From NCBI GenBank assembly GCA_930367205.1, contig OV884015.1, positions 34,153,288-34,217,287 on the forward strand: a stretch of 64,000 nucleotides of DNA, given 5' to 3'. A model generated the notes under the pieces. The model made no database searches and had not been told where the DNA came from. It saw nothing but the letters and a program-made list of their open reading frames with translations. Made by a program: the position numbers and the translations under genes. The stretch comes from Acanthosoma haemorrhoidale (lineage: Eukaryota; Arthropoda; Insecta; Hemiptera; Acanthosomatidae). This document shows positions 14,011 through 25,435 of this stretch, piece after piece. Each line of letters begins with the position of its first letter. Position 1 is the stretch's first letter.

Positions 14011-16189
14011 GATTAAACTGTCGCTAAAAATTTGGACTTTTTCAATAATAAAAATCCCTATAATAATTATTTAAATGTTGAAATATAATAGACAACAATT
14101 GAAAATCATAATTGAGGGCTATGATAAATTTAATTTCCGAACTTGAAATTATTTACTTTCAAACATGTACTCGGGACCGTGTTTCGTCTGTATTATTGTA
14201 GACGTATTTTACGATCAAGGTTGTAAAAATAATTTACGTTTAAGTGAATGTTCCACAACACTTAATATTACACTCGCAAGTTAATATTAGAATAACAGAG
14301 TGCAAGAGAACAATATATACACAAAAAAAAAAAACTAACTTCTCAAGTAGCAACCGATCATAACTATTCAGGATTATTACGTCTTTTTTTCCCCCTCCAC
14401 GATTAATAGCACATTAATAACGATAAACTATTAGTAAAAATAAACCAATTAATTAGTAAATTATTATCACAAATCATTTATTAATATTCAAAAAAATAAC
14501 CAAAACGACCGGCCAGGCCTGTCCCCAACAACTTTACATGGGTTTCTTCAAATTCTACTACGGTTATTCGTTTACCTGTCTACTTATAACTTCATATTTA
14601 TATTAATAAAAAATAACGACTAGATGAAATTTAGTTTATAGTTAATATTTTTTTAAGTAAAAGAATGGAATAAAACTACAGCGAAGTTATTTATTTTCCG
14701 GAGGCGAATATAACTTTTAAAAAATCATTTAACATCTATGCCTAGTCAGTAATATTTATAACTCAGTCTAATAAATTTTACACAAACTAGATTGACAAAA
14801 CTTATTTAATACATATTTTTGAATTGCATGTTATAGTATTTCATAATGTTTTCTCATAAAGTTAAAATAACACAGAGCCATTTAAATTAGAGATCACAAG
14901 AACAATTCCAGCACCACACACTGCTGGCATCTAGTGGTGAGTTTGGGAACCAACATCATTACAGATAGTGCTTGATCCATTTAAATCATTCTTAATTGAA
15001 CATTTAATTATTCTTACTATTATAGTAAAAAATATAACAATATTTTAATAATAACTTTAAAATTCGTAAAAACTTATTCATAAATTATAAAAAAAAACTT
15101 AACACCAAAATGAACCTTACATTAAAAAGTGAGTGAATTCGTTCTGATTACTTTTCCATAGGTAACTTAAAATATACATTAAAAGTCAATGAAGTAGTAA
15201 AATACTTTATGACTATCATATTATAGTATAATGCTATATTAAACTTAAGGAATTATGAGTAACCCTCATTTAAAATGCTTGGTATTCTATGCCTAGTCGG
15301 TAATATTTATAACTCAGTCTAATAAATTTTACACAAACTAGATTATAAAATTAAAAATTGTTATTTGTCCACAGTATTTAATCAGAAGGACAAGCTTAAA
15401 TCGTTTTTGAAATACTGGTGTCAGAGAGCAAATAAAAATAATAAAGATTATACATCACAGTTTCTTTCGCCCTAAATAACAAAATACTAACAAGTATTAT
15501 AAAACGAATAGAAATATAACTATTCTATAACCCAGTTGGGTTTGATCGTTAATATTGGAGACTGGTAATTCAGATCAATATAAGATGGTAATTGAAATGA
15601 TTGATCTACACAGAAGCCATTGATAATACGCTTGCAGTAAGTACAATAAAAAACATTCATAATATAGTCATGTAACTCATAGCACTTATAATACCCAGAC
15701 CTTTATAATAATATTTATATATAAACAAAGCAGTAAAATATACTTTCTTTGGAAAATTATTTATCCTCATATTATAGGATTATTCTTTTCTTTTTTTTGT
15801 CATATGATATGTTCTATATTCTACAAAACATGAGGTAATAATGAAGTAAAACAATCATACAGAACATATTTAATTACAATTATTAAATGCCTAGTGTCCT
15901 TCACCAACAGGAACACGCAGTTGTCCTCAAAGTACACACGTTAGTACACCAATGATTTTATTACTGTACAAAACACAGCATATTGAATTTCGGAGACATT
16001 AATGCTTGGAAAATTAAAATAAAAGTCTAATTTTAGTATAATCTAAACGATTAACGGCAGACAGATTTATTAATTAATTCTTAGAGATGAAAACTAATAC
16101 ATTTACTATTTTTTCATGTAATAAGCTGATACTTAATTAGTTGATGAAATAACTTGTTCCGTCTATAATGTAGCATATATTTTTTATAT
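14011..16189. other. AT-rich intergenic with a 58-bp direct repeat pair
   Basis: No gene. Bases 14736-14793 and 15287-15344 are identical except for one base; see the separate entry. Confidence 0.5.
14736..15344. repeat. 58-bp direct repeats, 551 bp apart
   Basis: CTATGCCTAGTCRGTAATAT and the following bases through ...CACAAACTAGATT occur twice with one A/G difference (14736-14793 and 15287-15344). The DNA between is AT-rich and non-coding. This could be a small duplication or the ends of an unknown element. Confidence 0.8.
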
Positions 16190-16270
16190 ATGAACTTCTT
16201 TATTGTGATAAAATTACCATCTGCCTTATTGGGTAATAAGTAATTGTGATAAATATTATCATTCATAAAA
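16190..16270 (-). mobile_element. Jockey-type LINE, 3'-end scrap
   Basis: CTTTATTGTGATAAAATTAC and the following ...CCATCTGCCTTATTGGG, AATAAGTAATTG and TTATCATTCAT match the tail of the LINE copies at 51738 and 34052, minus orientation. No target duplication identified. Confidence 0.6.
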
Positions 16271-16466
16271 TATATTTTAAAAAATATATATATTTTTTTA
16301 ATTTTAATTTACATCGACCAACGCAAATACATATTGCAATTTTCCCCATTATACTAAAATTTATATTAAAACTAAAAACCAATCACCAAACCATGTACTT
16401 TATAAAAACGGATAGATCAGAATAATCGATTTTCGGCCTGTTTACTGGAAATTAGAATCAAAATAT

Positions 16467-16486
16467 CCCCCCCCCCAAAAAAAAAA
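16467..16486. repeat. C10-A10 homopolymer pair
   Basis: Ten C followed directly by ten A. Simple sequence only. Confidence 0.9.
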
Positions 16487-16792
16487 TACGAACATGTCTA
16501 TGTCTATATCACCCAGAGCTATAAATTCAAATTCTGAGCATAAAATGGTCAAATTTAAGGGGTTGTAATAAGAACACTAAAATGTAATAGAAGTAGAATG
16601 AGCCGAAATAAAAAATTTGAATCACGTAAGTAGAAAAATACAGCTGTCAATTCATTTCAACGGAACATTTCCAAATACTGGAATACTGGAAAACAGCTGA
16701 ATTCAAAGCACCGGCATGTGAACCATTCCAATGTTTGTGGAATCTTTAGCAATGTTAACCCTAAAAGCATCCGACAAAATATCTTTTAGTTA

Positions 16793-17224
16793 GCTATGGG
16801 GGACAGCAAAAAATTCGAACATCAATCGTATCCAATCCTTTCAATCAAAAGTCCTGAGAACAATAGTAAATGCCCCTTATTATGTCAGCAACAAAACCCT
16901 TCATAACGACCTTAATACACCCTACATTCTAGAACTCATCCCTTCCAAGTTTATGAAATTCCACAGTAGCCTTTCCAACCACCCTAATCCTGTAGTCATT
17001 GCACTGCGTCACTCATCCCTATAATCCTCCTCGGAGACTGAAACGGCAGTGGCCTCGTTATAATCAAGTGACAGTGGGAGTCCTGGCAATGGCCAGTTTC
17101 TCCAATCATGTCCTGAATGAATGAGCGAGTGAATGATGAAATGTAAATATGGTATGAATGATAGTATATCTTAATTACTTATTGCCTAGCAAGGCAGATT
17201 GTAATTTTAGCACAATAAAGGAAT
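16793..17224 (+). mobile_element. Jockey-type LINE fragment: end of ORF and internally deleted 3' UTR
   Basis: The copy begins at AGCTATGGGGGACAGCAAAA, which corresponds to the ELWGTAKK region of the ORF in the copy at 34052-34821. It continues through the end of the ORF, decayed by small changes, and then the 3' UTR up to ...CACAATAAAG. About 150 bp of UTR are missing where CATGTCCTGA joins ATGAATGAGCGAG. Confidence 0.78.
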
Positions 17225-19543
17225 TATATATAAAATAAAATGAATAAAAAAAGATAAAAATTAAACCTAAGAATATTATATTTTGAGTAGTTCAACCTGC
17301 TTCACTCTCTTTGAACAATCTTTTTATTGGGAAAACACTCAACTTTGGTGTAACAATCAACTTTTCGCCTATTCTAGTAGAAATAGAACTACAATTTAGA
17401 ACAAGATATATAAGAATTTTATGTGTTTAAAAATAACATAATACAAGTAATTGATGAAAAGAGACATAATTTACTATATAAAAAGAGCCTGAGAAAGTCT
17501 ATTTTGATAGTCTATTTTAACGTCCGTTGGCATATTTCTGTAGGTACCGAATTGATGACTTGACTCTGAAACCGAAAAATTATTGAATACAAAGAAGAAA
17601 GAAGAAACAAAATCCATTTTATAAATCTGATGTATACAAAACTACTTCGGTAATATAGAAAGGGCATTTGTAATTTCTTAAGTAAACGAACCATTACTAA
17701 TGCTTGAACTAACCAAAATATAAAAATAAAAACGTATGTCTTGTTTTGAGCATTAATACTCTATAAATTAATATAACCTAAGAAGATATTTTTAAACTTT
17801 AAGCACTGCAAAGCACGTTTCTCACGATGTGGTAAAACGAATTTAAATTAAAAGAAATAAATAAAGACATTTGACAGAAGAATTTTTCGCATGGGGCTCA
17901 CGTTTAGGTTTTAGTTTAGCCGATTAGTTCTTTTACGTGGACTCTACAAGTTGTTACACAACCCTGGCCTTGATTTTTGTCAAACGAAAAAAATATACAA
18001 ATACTTATATTGCGTTAGAATTAGTTTTTGATAAAATGCTTGAAGTCTGTCTCAAAATATCTTTTGCTATTGATATTACATCAGCAGTCAACGTTTCGCC
18101 TATTCAGGTACCCCCAGGACTTCAATTCTCACGAGAAACATAAATTTACATATATGTATAGAAGACAATTCTATACAAAACATTTAATTTGTAGATTCGA
18201 AATAGGTGAAGATCACCAGTGTATTATCTTCCCCGATGATTTCCCGAAAGTGAACACTCATAGAAACATTACCAAATGATATCACAAACAACAGTAAACC
18301 AATCCCAAGTTAATGTGACAGGATATTTTGTTTCCGAAATAAATGATCTCGCCATAACGACTTAAACTTTCCTAACGGGTTCTAATGTTATTGTTTTGCC
18401 AAAATATTTTCGCCATTCTTCAGATTTCCAGCCATGGCATGTCCGAACCGTCTCTATTGATGATATGCTGAATTACGGTAGAGTTTTCCTCCTATTCTTA
18501 GCAATAAGCTCATATATGCTCTTTGTACATGTCTCTTTGAAGTGAAACATCAGGATTCGCTAGAATATGCACCAGCAATAGGTTGAGGTAGTTACCCATG
18601 AAAATCCTATATATTTGCCTTTGGACAAGAATCTCTTTATTTTTAAATACACATGAATAAAAGCATATAGAAATATGAGTACGCCAACACCACAAAAAAA
18701 GGAAATGGCTCAACTTTTTACTGGACTTGGATTTGAAAATTACTAATTACACCAAAGCAGTGATTGACTAATCCATTGACTAACGCGCCAGCCTCTAAAA
18801 TAACAACACTTCACAGACATACAAACATTTCATAATTTGACAAACTCAAATTTTATGACAGAACCACCGAAAATACTAATAAAGACTATTTTTAAGAATC
18901 AAAGATGTCAGTCAATTGGGGAATGATAGTTGTTTTATAAATATAATGTCTCATTGCAAAGATTTGGAGAGGAATTTCGGAAAGATGGAATCCCTATTAA
19001 AAATAAAAAATTTTGTTCAGTTTCTTTACAATTGTCTTTGATTTTTTTCAATTCTTTATTTAGTTTTATCTGCCTTTCTTCAGCTTATTTAATATTTATT
19101 TAACTTTCCATTGAAAATGGACACTGTAATATGCAATTTCAAGTACATGTAAAATGCTGTATCGCACATGCTGAAATAAATTCGCTCCTTGTATAATTGA
19201 TTGTATAATAACTATAATGAGAAAAAAAATTAATATATGTATGAGCGTGTGCGAGCGCGTACGAATGCATGTATACATGATCCCAAAAATTAACATTTGT
19301 CGTTTCTACTTATGCAATAAAGTATGAATGAAGTCGTACGTCCAAATTATTAACGCTTTCTGCACAAGGAAATTGTAATTTTTCAAAATAAGATCTTATA
19401 ATAAAAACGGATACACGTAAAGAACACGTTCGAGTCATCGTATTTCTTATTTTTAAAATCCAACACACAAGGATGACCTGTGCAGCAGTTATATAATACT
19501 AATTGTTAGCTGAAACATGTACTTCAGTTGAGACTTATGGTCT
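17225..19543. other. AT-rich intergenic with hammerhead-like relics
   Basis: No host gene. It contains a decayed hammerhead-like core at 18094-18117 and a shorter related scrap at 17355-17380 (CTTTTCGCCTATTC). The rest is unassigned. Confidence 0.45.
18014..18135 (-). ncRNA. Degenerate hammerhead-ribozyme-like repeat, copy 1
   Basis: Read on the minus strand, 18117-18094 gives CUGGGGG, an ACCU-GAAU-AGGC helix II and GAAA. The family form would be CUGAGGA, so two core purines are changed and activity is unlikely. Possible stem I strands GAAGUC and GACUUC flank the core. Sequence outside the core aligns with copies at 47834 and 53222. Such motifs are typical of Penelope-like elements. No PLE coding was seen nearby. 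Confidence 0.5.
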
Positions 19544-19748
19544 CACTTTCCTTTCTTCTTTTACAACCCCACTTAACCCTCAGACTACCTGCTTCCAGCA
19601 AAGATCCCAAACACTTGTGCTTTAGCCTCAGCCAAAGAATGTCCTAGTGCTGTAATTGATTGATATTTGTATATATACCAGTGTTTTGATTGTTATTCAT
19701 AATAAAGTTTTTTAAAATACTCTCCTCAAACAAGATTATTTAACTGGC
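19544..19748 (+). repeat. 5' LTR-like repeat
   Basis: About 205 bp, highly similar to 23448-23650, and containing CTGTAATTGATTGATATTTG and an AATAAAG signal. It ends ...TTATTTAACTGGC. The outer limit is uncertain because similarity between the two copies starts at CACTTTCC instead of a TG; the true LTR may be longer. Confidence 0.75.
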
Positions 19749-20062
19749 ACACCGAACAGGCACCTGGCAGTACACTCCGTAACTTCACGGGAGTCCACCA
19801 TTTAGAGATCCCTCATTTGGCAACGGACAGTGAGACCACTCCAATAGCGTGAGAAGACCGATGCAAATACCTCTGGAAAGAAACCCCACAGTACAGGACT
19901 TCACCGATATTGGGTACTGATCTATTTCAATAGATTTTCACCAGGTAATACCCTAAAGAAATTTGTTATTTATCTGAGGAAGTTGAAGGAAGAAAAAAAA
20001 CTGGACTTCACTGAAGACATCATTCACTTGGTAAATACAATTATTATACACATTCTGACTTT

Positions 20063-21766
20063 ATGACATCAGTAACTGACAGACTTAACCTTTTAAAAAA
20101 CATTACAGAAACAGAAGAAATGGACGGAACTAATTATGTAATTAAAGATTTAGATTTTCATTTGATCCCAACTTTCGATGGGTCATCCGACACTTTAGTA
20201 GATTTTATTGACAGTATAAACTTAGTATTTTAATATTCATGCAATGCTAATAATTCACATAGAATAGGAAACCATAAAAGATTATTAGCATACGTCCGTA
20301 ATAAACTTGTAGGAAAAGCGAGATCGTGTAAAAAATTTTATACTAACACAGACCAATTACTTAACGACATTAAAAAGAAATTTAGAGACACTAAAAGCAT
20401 CCAGAAAAGCATTTGTGAAATCTATGAAACCAAACCCCATTACAATGAACATCCTTTAACATATATTGACAGACTAATGATCCTACGAGAGGATTTAAGT
20501 GCTAGAATCAGAACTAATGACGAATTTACTTTGGAACAAAATAATGCAAAAATGGTCGAATACGATTTATAAATAGCTACCCATTCTAAGCAACATTTAC
20601 ACCCAGAATTAAACGCGCTACTTATTCATGTAAAATACAAAACGCTTGAAGATATCGAACAATTTCTAAAAAGAGAAACCGATGAAATTATAGAAAGAAT
20701 TTACGAAAAACCTCAAAAACGCGCACCCCAAACGAAACAACAATCAAATTATAAAAGGAGAAACTTTGACCCTCATAAACATTATGAAAGAAGTGAACAA
20801 TATGAGATAAGAAACAATTACCGACCAAGTTATCATTGGGAAAGATATGAACCAAGACAACAATATCATAACCAACAACAAAGAAATCCCAACTACCTAG
20901 GAAAAAATTATGATCCCAATTTTAAAAGAACATGGGAACAAAGACAAGACCAAATACAACAAAATGATCAACAAAAACCGCAACAAAATTACCAACGGTA
21001 TACACCAAACTATAACCGAGACAATAACGAGAGACACGACCAATCATGGAAACCACATGAACAAAGACAGTACTTCAACAAACCACAGCAAGAAATTATT
21101 CAAAACGAACAACAAAGAGAGAATCAAACAGTTTCTACGAGAACAGCTAGCAATCGAGTTCACTATACACAAAACGATAAGGACGAAGAGATCAAACAAT
21201 TAAAAGAACAAATTAATGAGATATCCCAAAAATTTGAACATTTTTTAGACTTCGGTCGCAATGACAAAGAACCAACCCCCCGACCAGAATATCATTTAAA
21301 TTACACGGACTCGTTACTAAAAATTAAAGATAAAAAAGGCAAAACTTGGCTAATTGACACCAGAGCTACTAAAAATTATATTAATCCAAATGCATTACCC
21401 GAGGGAACAAAAATCAATCGCAAAGACTTTGTCATTAAAACTCCGACAGGAAAAGCTGAAGGTACACACAGTGCAACAATAGACTTATACCCGCTGTTAG
21501 GAATTAGTGCAAAGGTAAAAATGTTAATATATCCATTCAGCAATCGTTTCGATATTCTGTTAGGATACGAAACAATGAAGGAATTAAAAGCCGAAATAAA
21601 ATGTCATAATGACGAAAAAATAATAAACGGTATTAAATTAAAAGAAAAAAAGACCAAAAATACTCGGAAAATAAAACAACAACAGAAAAAGAAAAAAACA
21701 AATACACTCAAAATAAGGAAGACAAAACTAACTATAGTAATGATGGCATGGAAATTGAAGAAATAG
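20063..21766 (+). pseudogene. gag-protease ORF of the Ty3/Gypsy-type element (two stops)
   Basis: One frame runs from an ATG at 20063 to a TAG at 21764-21766, broken only by TAA at 20231-20233 and 20570-20572. Residues about 30-170 have a retrotransposon gag character (FHLIPTFDGSSDTLVDFIDS, later FLKRETDEIIERI). A long N/Q/R-rich stretch follows. At about 21340-21590 comes an aspartic protease: WLIDTRATKNYINP, in which the catalytic D-T-G is D-T-R, and near its end FDILLGYETMKEL. An overlapping frame one step back (-1), open from 21637, takes over in an A-rich run, as for a gag-pol frameshift. The damage implies a non-functional copy. Confidence 0.75.
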
Positions 21767-22098
21767 AATCACTCCCAGTAAAAGATAGTCCCGAATATGA
21801 CACAATAACTATAGATTTAGAGCAACTTATTCCCAAACGAACAGATGAACAGATAATACAAGACGACTTATGTTTTAATGAAGCGACTGCACATTCCCAA
21901 CGCTCTTCTATTAAGCAAATTTGTGTAGTAAATGACGACAAAATAGTTAATATTGAAAAACACCAAATAATCATAAAAAAGGGAAAAAAGGCTATTAACT
22001 TTTTAAAACCGTTTAGAATAACTAGTCAAAATAACCAACAAAATAAATCAATAAAAGAACAATATGTTCAAAAATATCATGATGATAAAAGCGAATAG
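21637..22098 (+). pseudogene. Post-protease linker frame of the Ty3/Gypsy-type element
   Basis: This frame is -1 relative to gag-protease and overlaps its end by 130 bp. It reads KTTTEKEKNKYTQNKEDK, MEIEEIESLPVKDSPEYDT and onward to a TAG at 22096-22098. The acidic, charged composition fits a pol linker. The reverse transcriptase expected to follow is missing. Assignment rests on position. Confidence 0.5.
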
Positions 22099-22150
22099 AA
22101 AAACTAAACCAAAATCAGAAAGTCATCCCGACCATTTATAATGAACAATT

Positions 22151-22311
22151 TGTTTTTTTTTTTTTATAATATACTCTTTATTGGGCTATAATTACAATCT
22201 GCCTTTTATAAGACAATCAGTAATTGCGATAAACGCTCTCATTCATGCCATATTTACAATTCATCATTCACAATTCCTCCCAAATCTACATGCGAAGAGA
22301 AAGCGGAGTTA
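22151..22311 (-). mobile_element. Jockey-type LINE 3' scrap inserted in the LTR element
   Basis: The insertion is flanked by the 13-bp duplication ATAATGAACAATT at 22138-22150 and 22312-22324. It begins with a T14 run (A tail on the minus strand) and carries the 3' end of the family at 34052-34821 with an internal deletion. The duplication shows the insertion came after the LTR element had settled. Confidence 0.85.
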
Positions 22312-22324
22312 ATAATGAACAATT

Positions 22325-22559
22325 AATGATAAAAACTACTACCTATGGAAAGCACGATAATTTTTATAAACCAGTAGTAAAATATAGAGATAAAAATGAA
22401 ATAAGGAAATCGCATGCTAACAATATTAAACAACCTCGCAAGAAACATCTAACACACCGAAAATAAAGTTCACATAACAATAAAGACACTTGCGCTGATT
22501 AGGACAATTCTATGGACTGCAAGAACTTCTCTGAAATTAACTGACCTGACTAACTGGTA
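22325..22559 (+). pseudogene. Unassigned remnant of the LTR element interior
   Basis: A frame to 22466 reads TTTYGKHDNFYKPVVKYRD and then a K/R/H-rich end. It resumes the element's sequence after the LINE insertion. It may be the end of pol or an accessory ORF; I cannot decide. Confidence 0.3.
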
Positions 22560-23043
22560 TGTAGCGACCGCTAACTACATAAGGTAAATCACCCTATACT
22601 TTATTGTACATATATTGTAAGCAAACGTAAATAACATGAACTAAATGTGAAGGAATAAAAGGCGGAAGCCAACTAAGTCACACGAGAAGGGTCAACACCT
22701 GTCAGTCAGGTACCCGCAGGGCCTAAGAGCCAGATGAGTGAGGGTACTCACAGGGCATAAACATAACAACCCTTTTGGGGCCTCTCTACCTCCAGGGGAC
22801 AAGGCTGGCCGGGTAATTAGGCGTCGGTCGCGGTTCCTCACCACATGCGTGAAAACCAACCGCCGGCCTAGGCAACCTTCCAGCCCTCCCAGTAGGCAAG
22901 GGGAGAGGGTACTTAAGGCGGGCTCCTGGCCCTGTTAATTAGTCTCTCGTGGCCTTTACTCGGTGATGCTTGGTTTCCGCTCTAACTCTGAAAACTTGAC
23001 TAATTCTTTATAAAAAAAACCTCTGTACCTCTTCTCTTTAACA
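22560..23043 (+). repeat. Second LTR (484 bp) nested in the first element, with internal stub
   Basis: It starts TGTAGCGACCGCTAACTACA and ends CTCTTTAACA, with a GGAATAAAAGGCGG promoter-like box and a GC-richer middle. It is followed by TAGTGCATTGTCGGGGCAC, almost identical to the sequence after the LTR at 25436-25959 (minus), which marks the LTR/primer-site junction. About 160 bp of internal sequence follow. Families differ in the LTR body but share this junction. Confidence 0.6.
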
Positions 23044-23174
23044 TAGTGCATTGTCGGGGCACATACCTATCAAATGGAGTCAGATAGTAACGCCGTCATG
23101 AAACGATTGTCCAGGTTATAAACTCAAACAATCCTCACTTGTCACCAGGGCTAGGGTGATCAGGCACCTCCCAA

Positions 23175-23370
23175 GTGACGACCCGACATGGTACTATGGA
23201 CGCTACGGACAAACGACATTATGACAATGTCATAAGTGAAGTTGAACCTAATAACTTTAATACCGAACATAATATTGAACAGATAGTAAACATGAATAAA
23301 CAAATCATAGAGACTTTTAAGACGGATATTAAATTAAAAATGAAAATTTTGATAAGGGTAGAGGCAATAT
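23175..23370 (+). pseudogene. Short N-terminal ORF after the second LTR stub
   Basis: The 65-codon frame contains FNTEHNIEQIVNMNKQ. A similar run, YTEQNIEQIVNGQ, occurs at 57510-57552, suggesting both are 5' internal parts of related retroelements. It is too short to name. It could belong to the first element's interior. Confidence 0.3.
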
Positions 23371-23447
23371 AATAAGCATTGGCAAAGAAGTAGCTTTTCA
23401 AGATATTTATATAACTTTAACCAACTTATATTATATTTCTATTTTAA

Positions 23448-23650
23448 CACTTTCCTTTCTTCTTTTACACCCCCTCTTAACCCTCAGACTACCTGCTTCC
23501 AGCAAAGATCCTAAACACTTGTGCTCAAGCCTTAGCCAAAGAATGTCCTAGTGCTGTAATTGATTGATATTTGTATATACCAGTGTTTTGATTGTTATTC
23601 ATAGTAAAGTTTTTAAAAATACTCTCCTCAAACAAGATTATTTAACTGGC
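23448..23650 (+). repeat. 3' LTR-like repeat
   Basis: About 203 bp, matching 19544-19748 with scattered substitutions and small indels. Similarity again stops after TTTAACTGGC. The following GACAGCACAG could itself be a primer-site start, so this copy might be the 5' LTR of a lost neighbour. Confidence 0.7.
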
Positions 23651-25062
23651 GACAGCACAGTAGCGCAGACGACTGAATATGGTGACTACGAGTTATAGAG
23701 AGAGAGCGGTGTTAAAGTGAGGAATTAAAGATTTACGGGGAGAAAGAACAATATTTGAAATAAAGGCATTTAATGTTGTTTCTTTCGTTAACAGTGAAAC
23801 TCAATTGAGTATTTCTTCAGAGGAAAAACCATTATCTGTATCAACTTATTATCCAGGTAGATAAAATCATATTGTATACATATAAATAAAGAATGCCGAT
23901 GAGTAGCGTTTAAAAATTAATAATAATAATAATGATAACCTAAGGCCGTGATTCAACGATGTATAAATTTGATATATAATAAAATGAACAGAGGTAGGAA
24001 GGAGTTGTAGGTAGAGAATTCTGATTAAGTGGTTCTAGGGGCACAAAAAATAACTAGAAACGAACATACCAAAAATATCATTATCCGAAATGTTTGAACC
24101 TTTCGGTAACGAAAATATATTCAGTATTACCTAAAAGCCTAGTTAAGTGTCGCCTAAACAACATCGAAATTGGAACTGAAAGATCATCCATGATCACGGA
24201 AAGAAAATAATTAAATGACGCATAAGACAATTCTAAACAACAAACCGACAGTTAGAATCAGCCCAGAAAAAAAATGAGAAATGCCGTGGATTCTATACAT
24301 AATAACAGAACGCTGACAAATAAAATAAAAAAACCCTCTAAACTATTACTAATAAACAGTGTCGACAATTATATTATTAAAAAAATAACGCAGCTACACT
24401 GATCGCTGTTATTTTATGCAAGGAAAAACAGCGCGCGGAGAGCTGACACCCACTCCGCATGATATAACAAACCAGCTGGCTATTAACGAGATCGTTGAGA
24501 AGATTCATGTCCTCTAGGGTTTGCAATTACCTCGGCGTTTTGCCATTAAGTGCCTGCCCTAATATCAGGTTACCATGGATACTGCTGAAGAAGTCAGCCG
24601 GGGCTTAACAACTTAATAGGGACTTCTCTAGAGCCGCCGGTTATATTCTAATAGGAGGGTTTTCTTGTTTTTTTTTCGGGTCGTGTGCGGAACATCTCTA
24701 GTAGTTATGCACATTTCGATTTTGTTAAATTATCAGAATAATGTATAAATAATTGTAATGACGATGTATTTATTTTTAATTTGTCACCTAGGGTCTACTG
24801 CCCGTGCAAAGGAGTCTGGCTGAATTAGTAGAAAAGTTAATTAGTAGACGTATCAGAGTCTACATGTTATGTCGTTAATGTACATCAAAAATAAAAAGAC
24901 CCAATTGCCTACAAATATCTGAGACATATTAGCGACAATATAAGTGGAAAATGATGATACATATTTTGGGTGTATAAAAAAAATAGTTTATAAACAAGTA
25001 CTATTGGAAAGATGGAGGGGACCATGACAAAAGGATAAGATCTAGATTGCTTCGATTAGTTG
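23651..25062. other. Intergenic with a repeat-free, less AT-rich island
   Basis: No gene. The island at about 24410-24660 contains CAGCTG, TTGCAATTACC and CCATTAAGTGCC and reads like conserved non-coding DNA (inference). Around 23783-23820 (minus) a CUGAAGA and a CGAAAG occur 27 bases apart without a proper helix II. Confidence 0.4.
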
Positions 25063-25435
25063 TTAGAAAAATGGCGATGTTTCGTTAATTGGGTTCTTAA
25101 TACTGGAAGGTTCGCATTGTTTGTACTCGTATGTTGAGTTATTCAGTTGGAGTGACGCACATAAGTTGGTTGTCAAATCAAAGCTTCTTACCAAATAACT
25201 CCAAATATTAATGTCGGACTCAGATAACTGAGTATCCCCAAAGTGGGGAGGAGACGCCCGCCGCGGGCTAGGGTCACTACAACCTCTTAGCCACCGTCCG
25301 GCGAGCGCCAAGAAAGAGATAGAGCGGGCGGGCCTGTGGTCTTTCACCCTGGCTGCCGGCATAGTCGGCGGACAGCCTAATTCGTTTTGATTGACTCCAT
25401 AAGATCTTTAGAAGGTGTGCCCCGACAAAGCACTA
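25063..25435 (-). pseudogene. Internal stub downstream of the LTR at 25436-25959
   Basis: On the minus strand the LTR is followed by TAGTGCTTTGTCGGGGCAC (primer side), then a GC-rich leader and an open frame from 25362 to 25063 (99 codons, MPAARVKDHRPARSISFLAL...). The frame has no domain I recognise. It may be the start of a gag or simply leader sequence. The rest of the element is missing. Confidence 0.35.

Larger units (their letters stand above)
19544..23650 (+). mobile_element. Decayed Ty3/Gypsy-type LTR retrotransposon lacking pol enzymes
   Basis: Two closely similar ~204-bp direct repeats (19544-19748 and 23448-23650) bound a region with a gag-like ORF and a retroviral-type aspartic protease. 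RT, RNase H and integrase are absent: the reading jumps from a post-protease linker (to 22098) to short unassigned frames. Two later insertions sit inside, a LINE scrap (22151-22311) and an LTR with a primer-side stub (22560 to about 23200). The gag lacks CCHC zinc knuckles and is rich in N/Q/R, as in the 17.6/gypsy group. In-frame stops show it is inactive. Confidence 0.75.

Noticed and set aside
18408..18423. CUGAAGA...GAAA on the minus strand
   Set aside because: Only five bases lie between the two core parts, too few for helix II, and no related copy was found.
22738..22938. 66-codon frame in the GC-rich part of the LTR at 22560-23043
   Set aside because: It lies wholly inside a long terminal repeat and has no domain; openness follows from GC content.
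23783..23820. CUGAAGA and CGAAAG on the minus strand with an ACUC/GAGU hairpin between
   Set aside because: The bases next to the core boxes do not pair, so the helix is not in hammerhead position. It could be a relic, but support is too thin.
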